A DNA stretch of 64,000 nucleotides from a bacterium (GTDB lineage Bacteria; Bacillota; Bacilli; Lactobacillales; Streptococcaceae). This document shows, one piece after another, positions 25,019-35,575 of this stretch. The first letter of the stretch is position 1; every line of letters begins with the position of its first letter. The notes under the pieces are model-generated. The model had not been told where the DNA came from. It searched no databases and saw only the letters and a program-made list of their open reading frames with translations. The DNA is taken from positions 1 to 64,000 of the forward strand of contig CAJNDO010000007.1 of NCBI GenBank assembly GCA_905221545.1, given 5' to 3'. A program made the translations under genes and the position numbers.

Positions 25019-27430
25019 TTAAAAATAAAATTGAACCAGATCACCTTCTGCTGTTGCCACCGAAATACAATCTTTCTCTGCGCAATTCACTTTTACTTTT
25101 TCTTGATTGACTTCAATTACACTTTTTTCAATACCTGGATAAGAGACTCGCAAATCTCCTCCACTTCTTGATAAAATAGTCATCTGTAAGAGTTTTTTAT
25201 CCTCCCACTGAATACTAACTTCAAAATGTCCACGTGCCATTAAGCCTGAAACGGAACCTGATGACCAGGCATCAGGTAGGGTAGCTAGAGGCACCAGATA
25301 AGCTGTATGAGACTGGAGTAACATTTCTGCCATGCCACTAGTAGCACCAAAATTACCATCTATCTGAAAAGGAGGATGGCTACACCAAAGATTGGGCAAG
25401 GTGGATGCCTTTAACTGCTCTGCTAATAATTTATGGGCTCGATTACCATCTCCCAAACGCGCCCATAGATTGATCTTATTAGCCTTGGACCAACCTGTGC
25501 CCCCATCTCCACGATCATTGAGACTAGCACACGCCGCTTTAAGATAGTCTTGTCCCTTATGACTAAAGAGAGTTCCAGGATAGAGTCCCACCAGATGAGA
25601 AGTATGCCGATGTTGGGCCTCCACTTTCTCATTTTGAAAATGCTGCTCTTCCTCCTCATACCACTCCCTGATTCGACCAGATTGAGTGATTTGCAGAGGA
25701 TTTAGTAAATCAAATTTTTCTTTGACTTCAGTCAACAAGTCCGCATCCAACTCCAATTCTTGAGCAGCCTGAATAAAATCATGAAATAATTGCCAAATCA
25801 GAGATTGGTCATAGGTATTGCCAATCGAAATCGGTCCATGTTCTGGAGAATAAGACGGAGAAGATACCCAACGCTGGGCCTGCTGATCCTCATGTAAAAA
25901 AGCATTCCAAAAACGAGCCGTTTCCCTCAGCATGGGATAAATTTTCTCCCTGAGATAGTCTTGGTCCCTGTAAAATGAGTAGGCCTCATAAACCGTTTGC
26001 ATCATCCACGCATTGGCAGCTGGCGACCAACCCCAATAGTAATCCCAACCAGGTGCCGTCCAACCAAAGGGAGTCGCTTGAGTATGGACCAACCAACCGT
26101 TCTCCTCACCTTTCTGAGAGACGATTCCTGCATACCTTGCAGCTGCTAGGCGACCATAGACACGCAAATCATCGACATAGTTGATGACCGGAAAGGCCGT
26201 TTCTAAGAGATTAGTCACATAGGCTGGCCAATAATTCATCTGCAGGTTGATATTCAGGTGATAGTCCGAATTCCAAGGAGGATTGTCGACCGCATTCCAG
26301 ACTCCTTGCAGGTTAGCTGGTAGCGCATCTGGGCAATCTCTGGACGAACTAATCAATAAATACCGTCCATACTGGAAGAACAACTCCTCCAAAACCTGCC
26401 CCTCTTGTGGCTTATAATTTTTTAACAAATCATCTGTAGTGGATGCGTCAACCTCAGCTCCCAAATCCAATTGAACACGCTGGAATAAAGCTTGGTAGTC
26501 CTGAATATGCCTGGATTTCAATTGGTCATAACCCTTTTCTTTAGATGTCTCCACCAAGTCCTTTACTTGCTGCTCTACATCTATTTTCTTGCGATAATTG
26601 CTAGCAGGATTTTGGGCAAAATCCGTCTTAGCAGCTAAGAAAAGATTGGCATAACTGGCTCCTGATATCTGAACCTTATCCGACCAGACTCTAATGTCTC
26701 CATCCGTTTGCCAAGCGAGACAGCCAGCAAACTGCAGGTCATTATCCTTAACCCGTCCCTTCATCAAGATATGAGAATCAGTGATATCCAGCTGGCACTC
26801 CTTGTAATCAGACTTTTTCTGCTCATACTTTCCATCAGAAGCCAAATCACGCGTCAAGGTCAGTTCTATAGTAAAATCTAGAGTTTCCGATCCTTCCTTA
26901 GTAAAGCTCTGAACCAAGAGATCATCTGGAAAACTGGCAAAGGCTTCACGTTCAAATCTCGTTCCCTTATAGGCATAAGAAGTCGTCGCAAGCGCCTTAC
27001 TGATATTCAGCTGTCTCTGGTAATCCGTCACCTGAGAAAGAGAATTACCTTGCTGGCTGAACTCTATGAAAATATCTCCAAAAGACAGATAGGTTCCATA
27101 TTGACTCGTTTTTGGTCCGACTAGGTGCTGCTCAGCCAATTCCTTAGCAGTATTGTAATCCCTCTTTTCCAAAGCCTGCCGAATCTCAGCTAAAAAACTA
27201 TACTGATCTTGAAGATTTCCACCCTGATAATCTGAACTATCAGAAAGTGGACCTCCAGACCAGAGACTTTTTTCATTAAATTGAATCCGCTCAGCCCCTA
27301 TAAGTCCAAAGACTTTAGCACCTAAAGAACCATTACCTATCGGTAAGGCCTCTTCTTCCCAACCCTTGTAAGTGGTTGAAGCTGGTTGCTTGTAGGTCAG
27401 TACATAATCTTGTTTTTTATTCCTTATCAT
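25019..27430 (-). CDS. Glycoside hydrolase family 95 alpha-L-fucosidase
   Basis: An 803-residue GH95 enzyme, which inverts alpha-1,2-linked fucose from glycans such as H-antigens and mucins. Landmarks: ALPIGNGSLGAKVFG (about 29-43), NEKSLWSGGP (about 53-62), ANLQGVWN, and the barrel motif NINLQMNYWPAY (about 385-400), plus WSPAANAWM. No signal peptide or sorting signal, so it is cytoplasmic or needs imported substrate. No fucose operon or sugar transporter is next to it. The ribosome binding site is weak, and a terminator sits between it and gpmA. Substrate is family-based inference. Confidence 0.88.
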   Translation of the reverse strand: MIRNKKQDYVLTYKQPASTTYKGWEEEALPIGNGSLGAKVFGLIGAERIQFNEKSLWSGGPLSDSSDYQGGNLQDQYSFLAEIRQALEKRDYNTAKELAEQHLVGPKTSQYGTYLSFGDIFIEFSQQGNSLSQVTDYQRQLNISKALATTSYAYKGTRFEREAFASFPDDLLVQSFTKEGSETLDFTIELTLTRDLASDGKYEQKKSDYKECQLDITDSHILMKGRVKDNDLQFAGCLAWQTDGDIRVWSDKVQISGASYANLFLAAKTDFAQNPASNYRKKIDVEQQVKDLVETSKEKGYDQLKSRHIQDYQALFQRVQLDLGAEVDASTTDDLLKNYKPQEGQVLEELFFQYGRYLLISSSRDCPDALPANLQGVWNAVDNPPWNSDYHLNINLQMNYWPAYVTNLLETAFPVINYVDDLRVYGRLAAARYAGIVSQKGEENGWLVHTQATPFGWTAPGWDYYWGWSPAANAWMMQTVYEAYSFYRDQDYLREKIYPMLRETARFWNAFLHEDQQAQRWVSSPSYSPEHGPISIGNTYDQSLIWQLFHDFIQAAQELELDADLLTEVKEKFDLLNPLQITQSGRIREWYEEEEQHFQNEKVEAQHRHTSHLVGLYPGTLFSHKGQDYLKAACASLNDRGDGGTGWSKANKINLWARLGDGNRAHKLLAEQLKASTLPNLWCSHPPFQIDGNFGATSGMAEMLLQSHTAYLVPLATLPDAWSSGSVSGLMARGHFEVSIQWEDKKLLQMTILSRSGGDLRVSYPGIEKSVIEVNQEKVKVNCAEKDCISVATAEGDLVQFYF

Positions 27431-27445
27431 ACTACCATACTAACA

Positions 27446-27473
27446 TAAAAAGCCTAGAAATCAATTCTAGACT
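27446..27473 (-). terminator. Terminator of gpmA
   Basis: GTCTAGAA and TTCTAGGC stem (one G-U), followed by TTTTTA on the minus strand. Confidence 0.7.
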
Positions 27474-27481
27474 TACAATTT

Positions 27482-28174
27482 TTATTTTCCAAGGTAGTAT
27501 TCAGAAACTACGTTCAATTTTTCGTCGAATTCGAATACCAATGGTGGGAAGTTAGGGATTTCCACGTCCATGATTTCGTCGTCTGACAAACCTTTGATGT
27601 GTTTTACAAGGGCACGGATTGAGTTACCGTGAGCTCCTACGAATACGTTTTTACCATCTTTAAGAGCTGGAGCGATTTTATCTTCCCAGAAAGGAAGGGC
27701 ACGTTCCAAAGTCACTTTCAAGTTTTCAGCATCTGGGATAACTGAGTCGTCAAGTGAAGCGTAACGACGGTCTGTGTGAGCTGAGTGCTCATCATCACGA
27801 TCCATGTTTGGAGGCAATACATCGTATGAACGACGCCAGATGTGAACTTGCTCATCACCAAATTGTTCAGCAGCTTCAGCTTTGTTTTTACCAGTCAAAC
27901 CACCGTAGTGACGTTCGTTCAAGCGCCATGATTTTTCAACTGGAACCCACAATTGGTCAGAAGCTTCAAGAGCCAAGTTCGTTGTTTTGATAGCACGTTT
28001 CAATACTGAAGTGTAAGCCTGGTCAAATTCGATACCAGCTTCTTTGATCAATTTACCAGCGTCAATCGCTTGTTGTGTACCTTTTTCAGACAAATCAACA
28101 TCAGCCCAACCTGTGAAAAGGTTAGCTTTGTTCCATTCAGACTCACCGTGGCGAGCAAAAACCAATTTTACCAT
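27482..28174 (-). CDS. gpmA: 2,3-bisphosphoglycerate-dependent phosphoglycerate mutase
   Basis: A 230-residue glycolytic enzyme interconverting 3- and 2-phosphoglycerate. The phosphohistidine motif is [10 protein letters not shown] (about 6-15), the substrate loop [13 protein letters not shown] and the second His in [10 protein letters not shown]. Codon use is strongly biased to the preferred codons of the host, consistent with a highly expressed housekeeping gene. A strong AAGGAG site precedes the ATG, and a short GC hairpin (CGAGG-GGAAA-CCTCG) lies in its leader at about 28201-28215. It is monocistronic with its own terminator. Confidence 0.96.
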   Translation of the reverse strand: MVKLVFARHGESEWNKANLFTGWADVDLSEKGTQQAIDAGKLIKEAGIEFDQAYTSVLKRAIKTTNLALEASDQLWVPVEKSWRLNERHYGGLTGKNKAEAAEQFGDEQVHIWRRSYDVLPPNMDRDDEHSAHTDRRYASLDDSVIPDAENLKVTLERALPFWEDKIAPALKDGKNVFVGAHGNSIRALVKHIKGLSDDEIMDVEIPNFPPLVFEFDEKLNVVSEYYLGK

Positions 28175-28264
28175 TAGATGGATTCTCCTTTAAATTTTCC
28201 GAGGTTTCCCCTCGTTTATCTATTCTATTTTACACAATTTTTCACAAAAAAGCTAGTCAAAACC

Positions 28265-28300
28265 AAAAAGGAAAGGACTGTTTGGCAATCCTTTTCCTTA
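28265..28300 (-). terminator. Terminator of the small membrane protein gene
   Basis: AAGGAAAAGGA pairs with TCCTTTCCTT, followed by TTT, a few bases after the stop. Confidence 0.7.
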
Positions 28301-28304
28301 TTTT

Positions 28305-28703
28305 TTATCCTTCAACTTTGAATTTTTTGAGACTTCCTAAAAATAGCGAACCACCGATAATTGCTAGGATTCCTCCTACCCAGCCAAGGGCTGGAATCAA
28401 GCCAACTGCTCCACCTACGATTAATAGGACAGAAGGAGCCGAACCAACACGACTTTCTCCCTTATAATATACAATCGCAACAATTCCTAAAACTAAAATT
28501 GCAATTTTTAAAACGGTTGGAAGTAAAACTCCTGCAATTCCTGCAACTGTTGTAGATGCAGTTAATTCAGGACTCTGTGTAGCTGTTGCTGTAGCAGCTG
28601 TACTCACAACTGCTGCTAGTAAAAGAAACGGGGCAATAAGCAAGTAGAGTCCACCTACTAAACCAACAATACCACTATAAAGTGCTAAAGCTTTTGACTT
28701 CAT
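28305..28703 (-). CDS. Small membrane protein of unknown function
   Basis: A 132-residue protein with about four hydrophobic segments (8-33, 52-80 and two Gly/Ile-rich segments at 88-125) and a Lys-rich C-terminus. The Ala/Thr-rich loop around 35-50 (STAATATATQSPELTAS) is probably outside. The layout resembles DUF4064-type small membrane proteins, but the match is only general. AAAGGAG precedes the start. The gene is single, with an AT-rich upstream region (28704-28849) that holds no clear promoter hexamers on the minus strand. Confidence 0.7.
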   Translation of the reverse strand: MKSKALALYSGIVGLVGGLYLLIAPFLLLAAVVSTAATATATQSPELTASTTVAGIAGVLLPTVLKIAILVLGIVAIVYYKGESRVGSAPSVLLIVGGAVGLIPALGWVGGILAIIGGSLFLGSLKKFKVEG

Positions 28704-28849
28704 AATAAATCTCCTTTTTTATTTTTTTCAAATAAAATTGTATCATATTTGCTAAAAAAAAAAAGCATTTTCTAAAATTATAAAATAAAAACTTGCGTAA
28801 TATGAAATAAAATTAAGCAAATATGTGAAAAGAAATTTCCATTTCATCC

Positions 28850-28878
28850 TTGCTAGTCTCTTTACTTTTTGTTAGAAT
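28850..28878 (+). promoter_or_regulatory. Promoter of the nucleotidyltransferase gene
   Basis: TTGCTA (28850-28855), 17-bp spacer, TAGAAT (28873-28878), 29 bases before the ATG. Confidence 0.6.
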
Positions 28879-28907
28879 GATGTCAAAAAATAAAGAAGGT
28901 TAACATT

Positions 28908-29699
28908 ATGCCACAACATCTCTTTAAAGAATTGTCTCAACTAGAGCAAGTAGAGGCTCTAGCTCTAGGAGGTTCACGGGCCGGACAAGATTTTGACAAA
29001 GACTCTGATTATGATGTATATGTCTACCTCAGTGCTCCTCTCTCGCCAGACATACGAAAAGAAATTCTCAGTAAATACTGCTCCTATATGGAAATCTGTA
29101 ATCAATTTTGGGAATTGGAAGACGATTGTGTTCTCAATAATGGTATCGAAATCGAGCTGATTTACCGCTCTCTGGACGAATTTGACAAAGATTTACAAGC
29201 CGTAGTTGTAGAGCACCAAGCTCAGAATTCTTACACTACTTGTATGTGGTACAATCTGCTCAACAGTAAGATTATCTACGATCGAGATGGTCGATATGCT
29301 GATCTCCAGAAAAAATACAATGTTCCTTATCCAGCTGAACTGAAAAAGAATATCATAAACAAGCAGTTCCTGCTCCTTGACCAAGCTATGCCAGCTTTTT
29401 CAAGACAAATCAAAAAAGCCCTCAAACGCCAAGATTTACTCAGCGTCAATCACCGCAGTAGCGAGTTTTTCGCTTCTTATTTCGATTTGCTCTTTGCCTT
29501 CAATGAGCAGCTCCATCCAGGAGAAAAACGCATGCTCCAGTTCGCAAAAAACAATTGCTCTCATCTGCCTCAAAATTTTGAGAACGATATCCAAGACTAC
29601 TTTCAAAATCTCTACCAACTAGCTCACCAGCAGAAAACAGCTCTAACTTTGGAGCATCTCCTATCAAATCTTAAACACTTGATTGATGAATCCCTTTAG
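28908..29699 (+). CDS. Nucleotidyltransferase-domain protein (DUF4037-like)
   Basis: A 263-residue protein. The N-terminal half carries the minimal nucleotidyltransferase motif GGSRAGQDFDKDSDYDVYVY (about 21-40): a G-S start and the D-x-D metal pair, followed by a third acidic residue in IEIELIYR (about 85). The C-terminal half is helical. Related enzymes adenylylate antibiotics, tRNA or small molecules, but this group has no assigned substrate. It is monocistronic, flanked by a promoter and a strong terminator. No resistance-gene neighbours, so a resistance function is not implied. Confidence 0.78.
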   Translation: MPQHLFKELSQLEQVEALALGGSRAGQDFDKDSDYDVYVYLSAPLSPDIRKEILSKYCSYMEICNQFWELEDDCVLNNGIEIELIYRSLDEFDKDLQAVVVEHQAQNSYTTCMWYNLLNSKIIYDRDGRYADLQKKYNVPYPAELKKNIINKQFLLLDQAMPAFSRQIKKALKRQDLLSVNHRSSEFFASYFDLLFAFNEQLHPGEKRMLQFAKNNCSHLPQNFENDIQDYFQNLYQLAHQQKTALTLEHLLSNLKHLIDESL

Positions 29700-29712
29700 A
29701 ACGCCAACAGAT

Positions 29713-29756
29713 AAAAGCTCATGAAATCTACTTTTCAGATGATTCATGAGCTTTTT
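29713..29756 (+). terminator. Terminator of the nucleotidyltransferase gene
   Basis: AAAAGCTCATGAA pairs with TTCATGAGCTTTTT. Confidence 0.8.
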
Positions 29757-29786
29757 GAAATTCAACCATATACAACGATGTAAAGT

Positions 29787-29902
29787 TATACTCAATGAAA
29801 ATCAAAAAGCAAACTAGGAAGCTAGACGTAGGCTGCTCAAAGCACTGCTTTGAGGTTGCAGATAAAGCTGACGTGGTTTAAAGAGATTTTCGAAGAGTAT
29901 TA
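29787..29902 (-). repeat. BOX element (boxA-boxC, no boxB)
   Basis: Minus-strand boxA begins TAATACTCTTCGAAAATCTC with CCACGTCAGC; boxC ends GCTTTTTGATTTTCATTGAG TATA at 29787. The middle carries the GCTCAAAGCACTGCTTTGAG hairpin typical of the element. It is a fuller copy than the one at 21391. It lies between two terminators in untranscribed-looking DNA. Confidence 0.85.
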
Positions 29903-29940
29903 ATTGAAACAAGAAAACGACAATAAACTTCTAACATTAT

Positions 29941-29989
29941 AAAAACGCATCATATAAGATATTCAAAACCTTGATACAATGCGTTTTAT
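29941..29989 (-). terminator. Terminator of ileS
   Basis: AAAACGCAT and ATGCGTTTT stem with TTTTTAT after it on the minus strand. Confidence 0.7.
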
Positions 29990-30047
29990 AGACTATAAGA
30001 TTAGTTATCTATTCTTCTCAAATTGAGTTTTCCCTGGACTTTTCAAC

Positions 30048-32840
30048 TTATTTCTCTTCAAATCCTTCTGCGACTGCTTCCGCAAAATTTTCTTCTACAA
30101 TGCTTGCACAGTGGTCACAGATGACTGCGTGGTAGCTGCGTTCTGCTGTTGTTGGGTCGATACGACGGCAACGGTCACATACTTCACCTGCAGCGCGTTC
30201 TACTGTGAAGGCCACATCTTCGAAGCTAACAGCAGATTCTGGAGCTGGTCCTTCTGCGATGGTCAATTCAGACACAATCAAAAGTTGAGCTACATTGCTG
30301 TTTACTGCTTCGAGTAGAGTTTTCACAACTTCGTTTGGATAAACTGTCAAGTGGGCTTCTAATGATTTACCGATTACTTTTGCATTACGAACTTCTTCCA
30401 AGGCTTTTTGAGCTTGTCCACGGAAGTCCATAAAGTCAGCCCATGTATCCAAGATTTCTTCTTGGTTAGCAAAATTTTCTGCTTCTGGCAATTCTGACAA
30501 TTGAACGAAGTCTTCTGCTTCAAACTCAAGATATGACCAGATTTCTTCCGCAGTGTGAGGAAGGATTGGTGTCAAGAGTTTGGTGATTTTGACAAGAATG
30601 TCATAGAAAACAGTCTGCATTTGACGGCGTTCCAATGATTTGGCACCTTCGATATAAACAACGTCTTTAGCAAAATCAAGGTAAAAGGCTGACAAATCAA
30701 CGTTGATAAAGTTTACCAAGGCCTTGTAGATTGTCAAGAATTCAAAGTTGGCATAAGCATCACGAATGGTCTTAACAAGCTGATTAAAGCGAATCGTCAT
30801 GTACTTATCAACTGAACGAAGCTCATCGTAAGCTACTGTATCTTGAGCTGGGTTAAAGTCAGATGTGTTAGCAATCAAAAAACGAAGAGTGTTACGAATC
30901 TTACGGTAAGTTTCAGAGACTTGGCTCAAGATATCCATAGAGATACGCACGTCATTGCTTGAATCCACACTTGTTACCCAGAGACGCAAGATTTCAGCAC
31001 CAAATTGTTTTTCAACATCGCTTGGAGCAATGGTATTTCCAAGAGATTTAGACATCTTCTCACCTTTACCGTCAAGGGCAAAACCTTGTGACAAGATTTG
31101 TTTGTAAGGTGCTACGCCATGGTTGGCAACAGATGTGATAAGTGATGAGTTGAACCAACCACGGTATTGGTCAGAACCTTCTAGGTAAAGGTCTGCTGGG
31201 TAAGTCAACTCAGGACGGTTTACTACCACTCCATTCCATGATGAACCTGAGTCAAACCAAACGTCCATGATATCTGTTTCTTTCTTGAATTCGCCATTTG
31301 GTGAACCTGGATGCGTAAATCCTTCTGGTAATAGGTCTTTGGCATCACGTTCCCACCAGATAATAGATCCGTGTTCCTCAAAGAGTTGAGCTACGTGTTC
31401 AATCGTTTCAGCTGTCATGATAGCTGTACCATCTTCAGCGTAGAAGATTGGAAGCGGAACACCCCAAGCACGTTGACGAGAGATAACCCAGTCGCCACGG
31501 TCACGAATCATGTTGTAAAGACGGACTTTACCCCATTCTGAGTGGAATTTCACTTTTTCAATTTCATCCAAGATTTCTTGGCGGAATTTAGAAACTGAAG
31601 CAAACCATTGTGGAACTGCACGCCAGATGATTGGTTTTTTCGTACGCCAGTCAAATGGGTATGAGTGAGAGATTTCTTCTTGAGCAAGAAGGAGGCTACC
31701 AAGTTTTTCAATAACAGTTGGAACAACCTTATCGTAGAATTGGCCTTCAAACTCAGGACCAGCATTCTTCATCATGATACCACGTTCGTCAACAGTCACT
31801 GCGACTTCAAGACCATTAGCAATACCAACATTGTAGTCGTCCTCACCAAAACCAGGGGCTGTATGGACAATACCTGTACCAGAGTCAGTCGTAACGTGGT
31901 CACCAAGGATAACCAATTCATCTACAGCCGTATCCCATGGGTGTTCTGTTACGATGTGGTTCAATTCTTGACCACGGTAAGTTGCCAACACTTGAACATC
32001 AGCCCAACCAAATTTCTCAGATAAGCTAGTCAATAATTCTGCAGCAACCACAAACTTACGAGCTTCACCAGCAGGTTGAACCAAGACGTAATCAATATCC
32101 GCTCCGACAGTCAAACCACGAGAAGCTGTGATAGTAAATGGAGTAGTTGTCCAGACAACGATATAAGTATCTGTATCTAGAACACCTTTGCCATCTTTTA
32201 CCTTATTGGCATAGTAAAGAGAAGTTGAAACTAAGTCATGGTATTCAATCTCTGCTTCCGCAAGAGCAGACTCAGATGACCAAGACCAGTAAACTGGCTT
32301 GGCACCACGGTAGATATAACCTTTATTAGCCATTTCACCGAAGACACGGATTTGGGCTGCTTCATAGTCAGGAGTCAAAGTCACATATGGATTTTCCCAG
32401 TCACCAGAAACACCCAAACGTTTGAAGTCTTCGCGTTGTTTATCTACTTGTGAAAGAGCGTATTCACGGCAAAGCTTCAAGTACTCAACCAAGTCCATTT
32501 CTTTACGTTTGACACCTTGTTTTGCCAAAACTTGCTCGATTGGCAGACCATGAGTATCCCAACCTGGGATAAATGGTGCGTAAAATCCTGACATAGATTT
32601 TGAACGAACAATGATATCTTTTGAAATCTTGTTCATAGCGTGTCCAACGTGGATATTTCCGTTGGCGTATGGAGGGCCATCATGCAAGGTGAAATGAGGT
32701 TTTCCTTGGTTCAATTCTTGACGACGTTGATAAAGTTTTGCATCTTCCCATTCCTTTTGCCAAACTGGCTCTTTGGTAGGAAGGCCTGCACGCATTGGGA
32801 AAGCTGTTTTCCCAAGATTAAGGGTATCTTTGAGTTTCAT
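30048..32840 (-). CDS. ileS: Isoleucyl-tRNA synthetase
   Basis: A 930-residue class I aminoacyl-tRNA synthetase. The ATP-binding HIGH motif is HVGH in [16 protein letters not shown] (about 54-69), and KMSKS is in [10 protein letters not shown] (about 595). The editing domain insertion, WTTTPFT (about 230) and a C-terminal zinc site with CDRCR and CDHC are all present, so this is the bacterial type 1 enzyme. It has no mupirocin-resistance-type features I can see. The start follows AAAGGAG. A T-box leader upstream controls it by uncharged tRNA-Ile. Confidence 0.97.
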   Translation of the reverse strand: MKLKDTLNLGKTAFPMRAGLPTKEPVWQKEWEDAKLYQRRQELNQGKPHFTLHDGPPYANGNIHVGHAMNKISKDIIVRSKSMSGFYAPFIPGWDTHGLPIEQVLAKQGVKRKEMDLVEYLKLCREYALSQVDKQREDFKRLGVSGDWENPYVTLTPDYEAAQIRVFGEMANKGYIYRGAKPVYWSWSSESALAEAEIEYHDLVSTSLYYANKVKDGKGVLDTDTYIVVWTTTPFTITASRGLTVGADIDYVLVQPAGEARKFVVAAELLTSLSEKFGWADVQVLATYRGQELNHIVTEHPWDTAVDELVILGDHVTTDSGTGIVHTAPGFGEDDYNVGIANGLEVAVTVDERGIMMKNAGPEFEGQFYDKVVPTVIEKLGSLLLAQEEISHSYPFDWRTKKPIIWRAVPQWFASVSKFRQEILDEIEKVKFHSEWGKVRLYNMIRDRGDWVISRQRAWGVPLPIFYAEDGTAIMTAETIEHVAQLFEEHGSIIWWERDAKDLLPEGFTHPGSPNGEFKKETDIMDVWFDSGSSWNGVVVNRPELTYPADLYLEGSDQYRGWFNSSLITSVANHGVAPYKQILSQGFALDGKGEKMSKSLGNTIAPSDVEKQFGAEILRLWVTSVDSSNDVRISMDILSQVSETYRKIRNTLRFLIANTSDFNPAQDTVAYDELRSVDKYMTIRFNQLVKTIRDAYANFEFLTIYKALVNFINVDLSAFYLDFAKDVVYIEGAKSLERRQMQTVFYDILVKITKLLTPILPHTAEEIWSYLEFEAEDFVQLSELPEAENFANQEEILDTWADFMDFRGQAQKALEEVRNAKVIGKSLEAHLTVYPNEVVKTLLEAVNSNVAQLLIVSELTIAEGPAPESAVSFEDVAFTVERAAGEVCDRCRRIDPTTAERSYHAVICDHCASIVEENFAEAVAEGFEEK

Positions 32841-32868
32841 GGTATCTCCTTTATAAATAATAACAAAT

Positions 32869-33075
32869 TAAAAACCACGACTTCCAAAAAGGACGAAAAT
32901 CGTGGTACCACCTTTATTCGAAAAAAGACTCAGCTTTTTTCCTCTTATCCCGTAACGTGGGGAACGTCAAATCTTACTCCATTCAGACTTGAGTTTTTGA
33001 GAGGATAATCTTATCATTAGGGAATGCAGGACTCACACCATCTCCTGCTCGCTGGAAATATAAAGATAAGATATT
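32869..33075 (-). promoter_or_regulatory. T-box riboswitch leader of ileS (tRNA-Ile)
   Basis: The minus-strand leader contains the T-box core AAAGGTGGTACCACG (32901-32915), which pairs with uncharged tRNA, and a terminator stem ACCACGA/TCGTGGT ending in a T-run (32869-32906). Stem I with GAGATGGTGTGAGTCC lies near 33030-33050. AUU/AUC in AAGATTATCC (about 33010) is the likely specifier. The antiterminator competes with the terminator for the same core. Confidence 0.88.
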
Positions 33076-33091
33076 GTTCTCACATCGTTTC

Positions 33092-33973
33092 TTATAAAAT
33101 TGTAACGGATTCTTGCGGTGCTTCAAATCCCGGTGCTGAATCAACAGTTTCTGTAGCTGATGTTGGACCTATCGGATGCACTGGAGCTACTTCTGGTTCT
33201 TCATACATTGGACCAACTGGATGAGCAGGCTCTTCTTCAATTTGAGGACTCACTACAGGAATTGGATCTTCCACTTCCTGTTTAGCCTGGGCTTCAAATT
33301 CAGCCAATTCTTTATTGGCTGCCTCAATACGAGCTTGTAACTCTGCCATTTCTGCTTGAGAGAACTGACGTGTCATATCAATTGGTTCTTCCTCAATTGG
33401 AGCTGGAATCGGTTCTCCAAGTACTTCACTAACCACTTCTTTAAAGGCTTCATCACTGGTTTGAAGATAAGTAGCTGTTGGACGAAGAATATCTTCCCAA
33501 TCTGAAGATTCAACAATAGCTAACTGACTCTCAATTGTAGATTTGAGACGTTGGTGGAAGACACGGCTCTTGTTCTTCAATTCTTCGGTTTCAACAGCAA
33601 CTTTCTTAGCATTGTCTGTTGCTTGACGAAGAATCTCGTTTGCCTTATATTTAGCTTCTTCCAACAAGCGTTGCGCATCTTGCTCTGCTTGGTGAATGAT
33701 ATTGTTTGAACGTTCATGTGCCGCTTGTTTCACTCGCTCAGCCGTATCTTGAGCAATCAATACAGACTGGCTCAATGAATCTTTCATCTCATCAAAGTAA
33801 GACAAACGTTCTTCCAAGCTCTTAATATGTAATTCCTTGTCATGATTTGAGCGGACCAAATCTTCGTAATCACGAACTACAATATCTAAAAATTCATCGA
33901 CTTCTTCTGGATCAAAACCTCTGAATCGAGTTCCAAAGGTCTTGTCCTTTATTTCTAATGATGTAATTGGCAT
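33092..33973 (-). CDS. divIVA: Cell-division protein DivIVA
   Basis: A 293-residue coiled-coil protein that localises to poles and septa and organises cell-wall synthesis. The N-terminal membrane-binding region carries FRGFDPEEVDEFLD (about 18-31), followed by coiled coil to about residue 160 and a long acidic tail rich in Pro and Glu (EEEP, VHPIGPT repeats) specific to streptococci. I chose ATG 33973 (MPITSLEIKDK) after GTGAGGAAT. It is last in the ftsA-ftsZ-ylm cluster, and ileS follows behind its own T-box. Confidence 0.95.
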   Translation of the reverse strand: MPITSLEIKDKTFGTRFRGFDPEEVDEFLDIVVRDYEDLVRSNHDKELHIKSLEERLSYFDEMKDSLSQSVLIAQDTAERVKQAAHERSNNIIHQAEQDAQRLLEEAKYKANEILRQATDNAKKVAVETEELKNKSRVFHQRLKSTIESQLAIVESSDWEDILRPTATYLQTSDEAFKEVVSEVLGEPIPAPIEEEPIDMTRQFSQAEMAELQARIEAANKELAEFEAQAKQEVEDPIPVVSPQIEEEPAHPVGPMYEEPEVAPVHPIGPTSATETVDSAPGFEAPQESVTIL

Positions 33974-33981
33974 TCTATTCC

Positions 33982-34767
33982 TCACTTACTTAATAATAAC
34001 TGGACGGTTATTTTTTTCTTCTCTTTTTTTGTTTGTCCCTTATCTTGAAGCAATCTCAAGCGTCCAAATTTTCTCACACTAATCAAGTCTCCGACTTGAA
34101 CAGTATAATCTGATTTGTCTACCACATGGTAATTTACTTGGACAAGTTTCTTTTCAATCAACTGGTTTGCTTGATTCCTAGATAGTTTCAAAACATTTGA
34201 TAAAAGAACATCTAATCTAAAACTAGACACACATAAATCCAGCTCTCGATACTGTTCTAGCTTATCTATTTTCTCGGTGAAAGGACGTTCCTCCAGCGAA
34301 ACGGGTATACGGCCAATTTTCTTTAATCCATCTTGAAAGAGAAGAAGAAACTGCTGATTAATCATAATCTGCGCCCGTTCTTCATCTACTAGGATATCTC
34401 CAAAAAGTTTCCGTTCAATCCCTAATTGATTGATGACTGTCCCTAAAATCTTAGCATGCGTTAAGTGTTCAAATTTATTGGAATACACAATTTCTTGGAG
34501 AGATATTTCAAAATCTGAAAACTCTGGTTGGAAATAATCTGGATATAATAAAACTCGAACATACTCACTCGAGACGAATTCCCCACTACTGCTACAAGCA
34601 AGGCCATAGGTTTTGGCTAAAATTTTTAATAGCTTCTCCTGATGAGGATTGATAAAAGGAGTTAAAAAAGGAGCATAGCTATCTTCTACCTTCTTTATCC
34701 ATTCCATTCCCTTGTCAAGAAATGGACGATCTTCTATGGAGAAATGCTGGTAAATCCCTTTATTCAT
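33982..34767 (-). CDS. ylmH: S4-domain RNA-binding protein YlmH
   Basis: A 261-residue protein with an N-terminal YlmH domain (1-170) and a C-terminal S4 RNA-binding domain (about 180-250, with FRLDVLLSNVLKLSRNQANQ). In Bacillus and pneumococcus YlmH binds ribosomes or RNA and is linked to rescue of stalled translation and to normal division. I chose ATG 34767 (MNKGIYQHFS), which overlaps the ylmG stop (ATGA); the longer frame upstream is out of family. It ends nine bases before divIVA. Confidence 0.93.
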   Translation of the reverse strand: MNKGIYQHFSIEDRPFLDKGMEWIKKVEDSYAPFLTPFINPHQEKLLKILAKTYGLACSSSGEFVSSEYVRVLLYPDYFQPEFSDFEISLQEIVYSNKFEHLTHAKILGTVINQLGIERKLFGDILVDEERAQIMINQQFLLLFQDGLKKIGRIPVSLEERPFTEKIDKLEQYRELDLCVSSFRLDVLLSNVLKLSRNQANQLIEKKLVQVNYHVVDKSDYTVQVGDLISVRKFGRLRLLQDKGQTKKEKKKITVQLLLSK

Positions 34768-35026
34768 CCTATCATCGCCAGAAAACGAACTAGGTTTTCT
34801 CCTAAAAATCGAACCAAAACAATCGCAACCCAAACAGATAAATCAAGACCCGCTATCTGTAAAGGCAGGCGTTGCAAGGGAGCAAGCACTGGCTTTACCA
34901 ATGCTACAATCCAACGACCTAAACTGGATTCGTAGGCGCCTGGAAACCAAGACATGACAGCAAAGGCTAGCAAAATCAGGGAGTAAATATCCACTGCATT
35001 ATAAATCATACGAATTAAAAAAATCA

Positions 35027-35027
<1 letters not shown>
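34764..35027 (-). CDS. ylmG: YggT-family membrane protein YlmG
   Basis: An 87-residue protein with two membrane helices (about 1-25 and 58-82) flanking a conserved loop WFPGAYESSLGRWI and PVLAPLQRLPLQ, typical of the YggT family. In streptococci it sits in the division operon and probably tethers or modulates division or osmotic functions at the membrane; the biochemical role is unclear. Its start overlaps the sepF stop by one base (TAATG), and its stop overlaps ylmH, so the three are translationally coupled. Confidence 0.92.

Positions 35028-35575
<548 letters not shown>

Noticed and set aside
28201..28215. Regulatory RNA in the gpmA leader
   Set aside because: A five-pair GC hairpin alone; no other structure, so not listed as an RNA feature.
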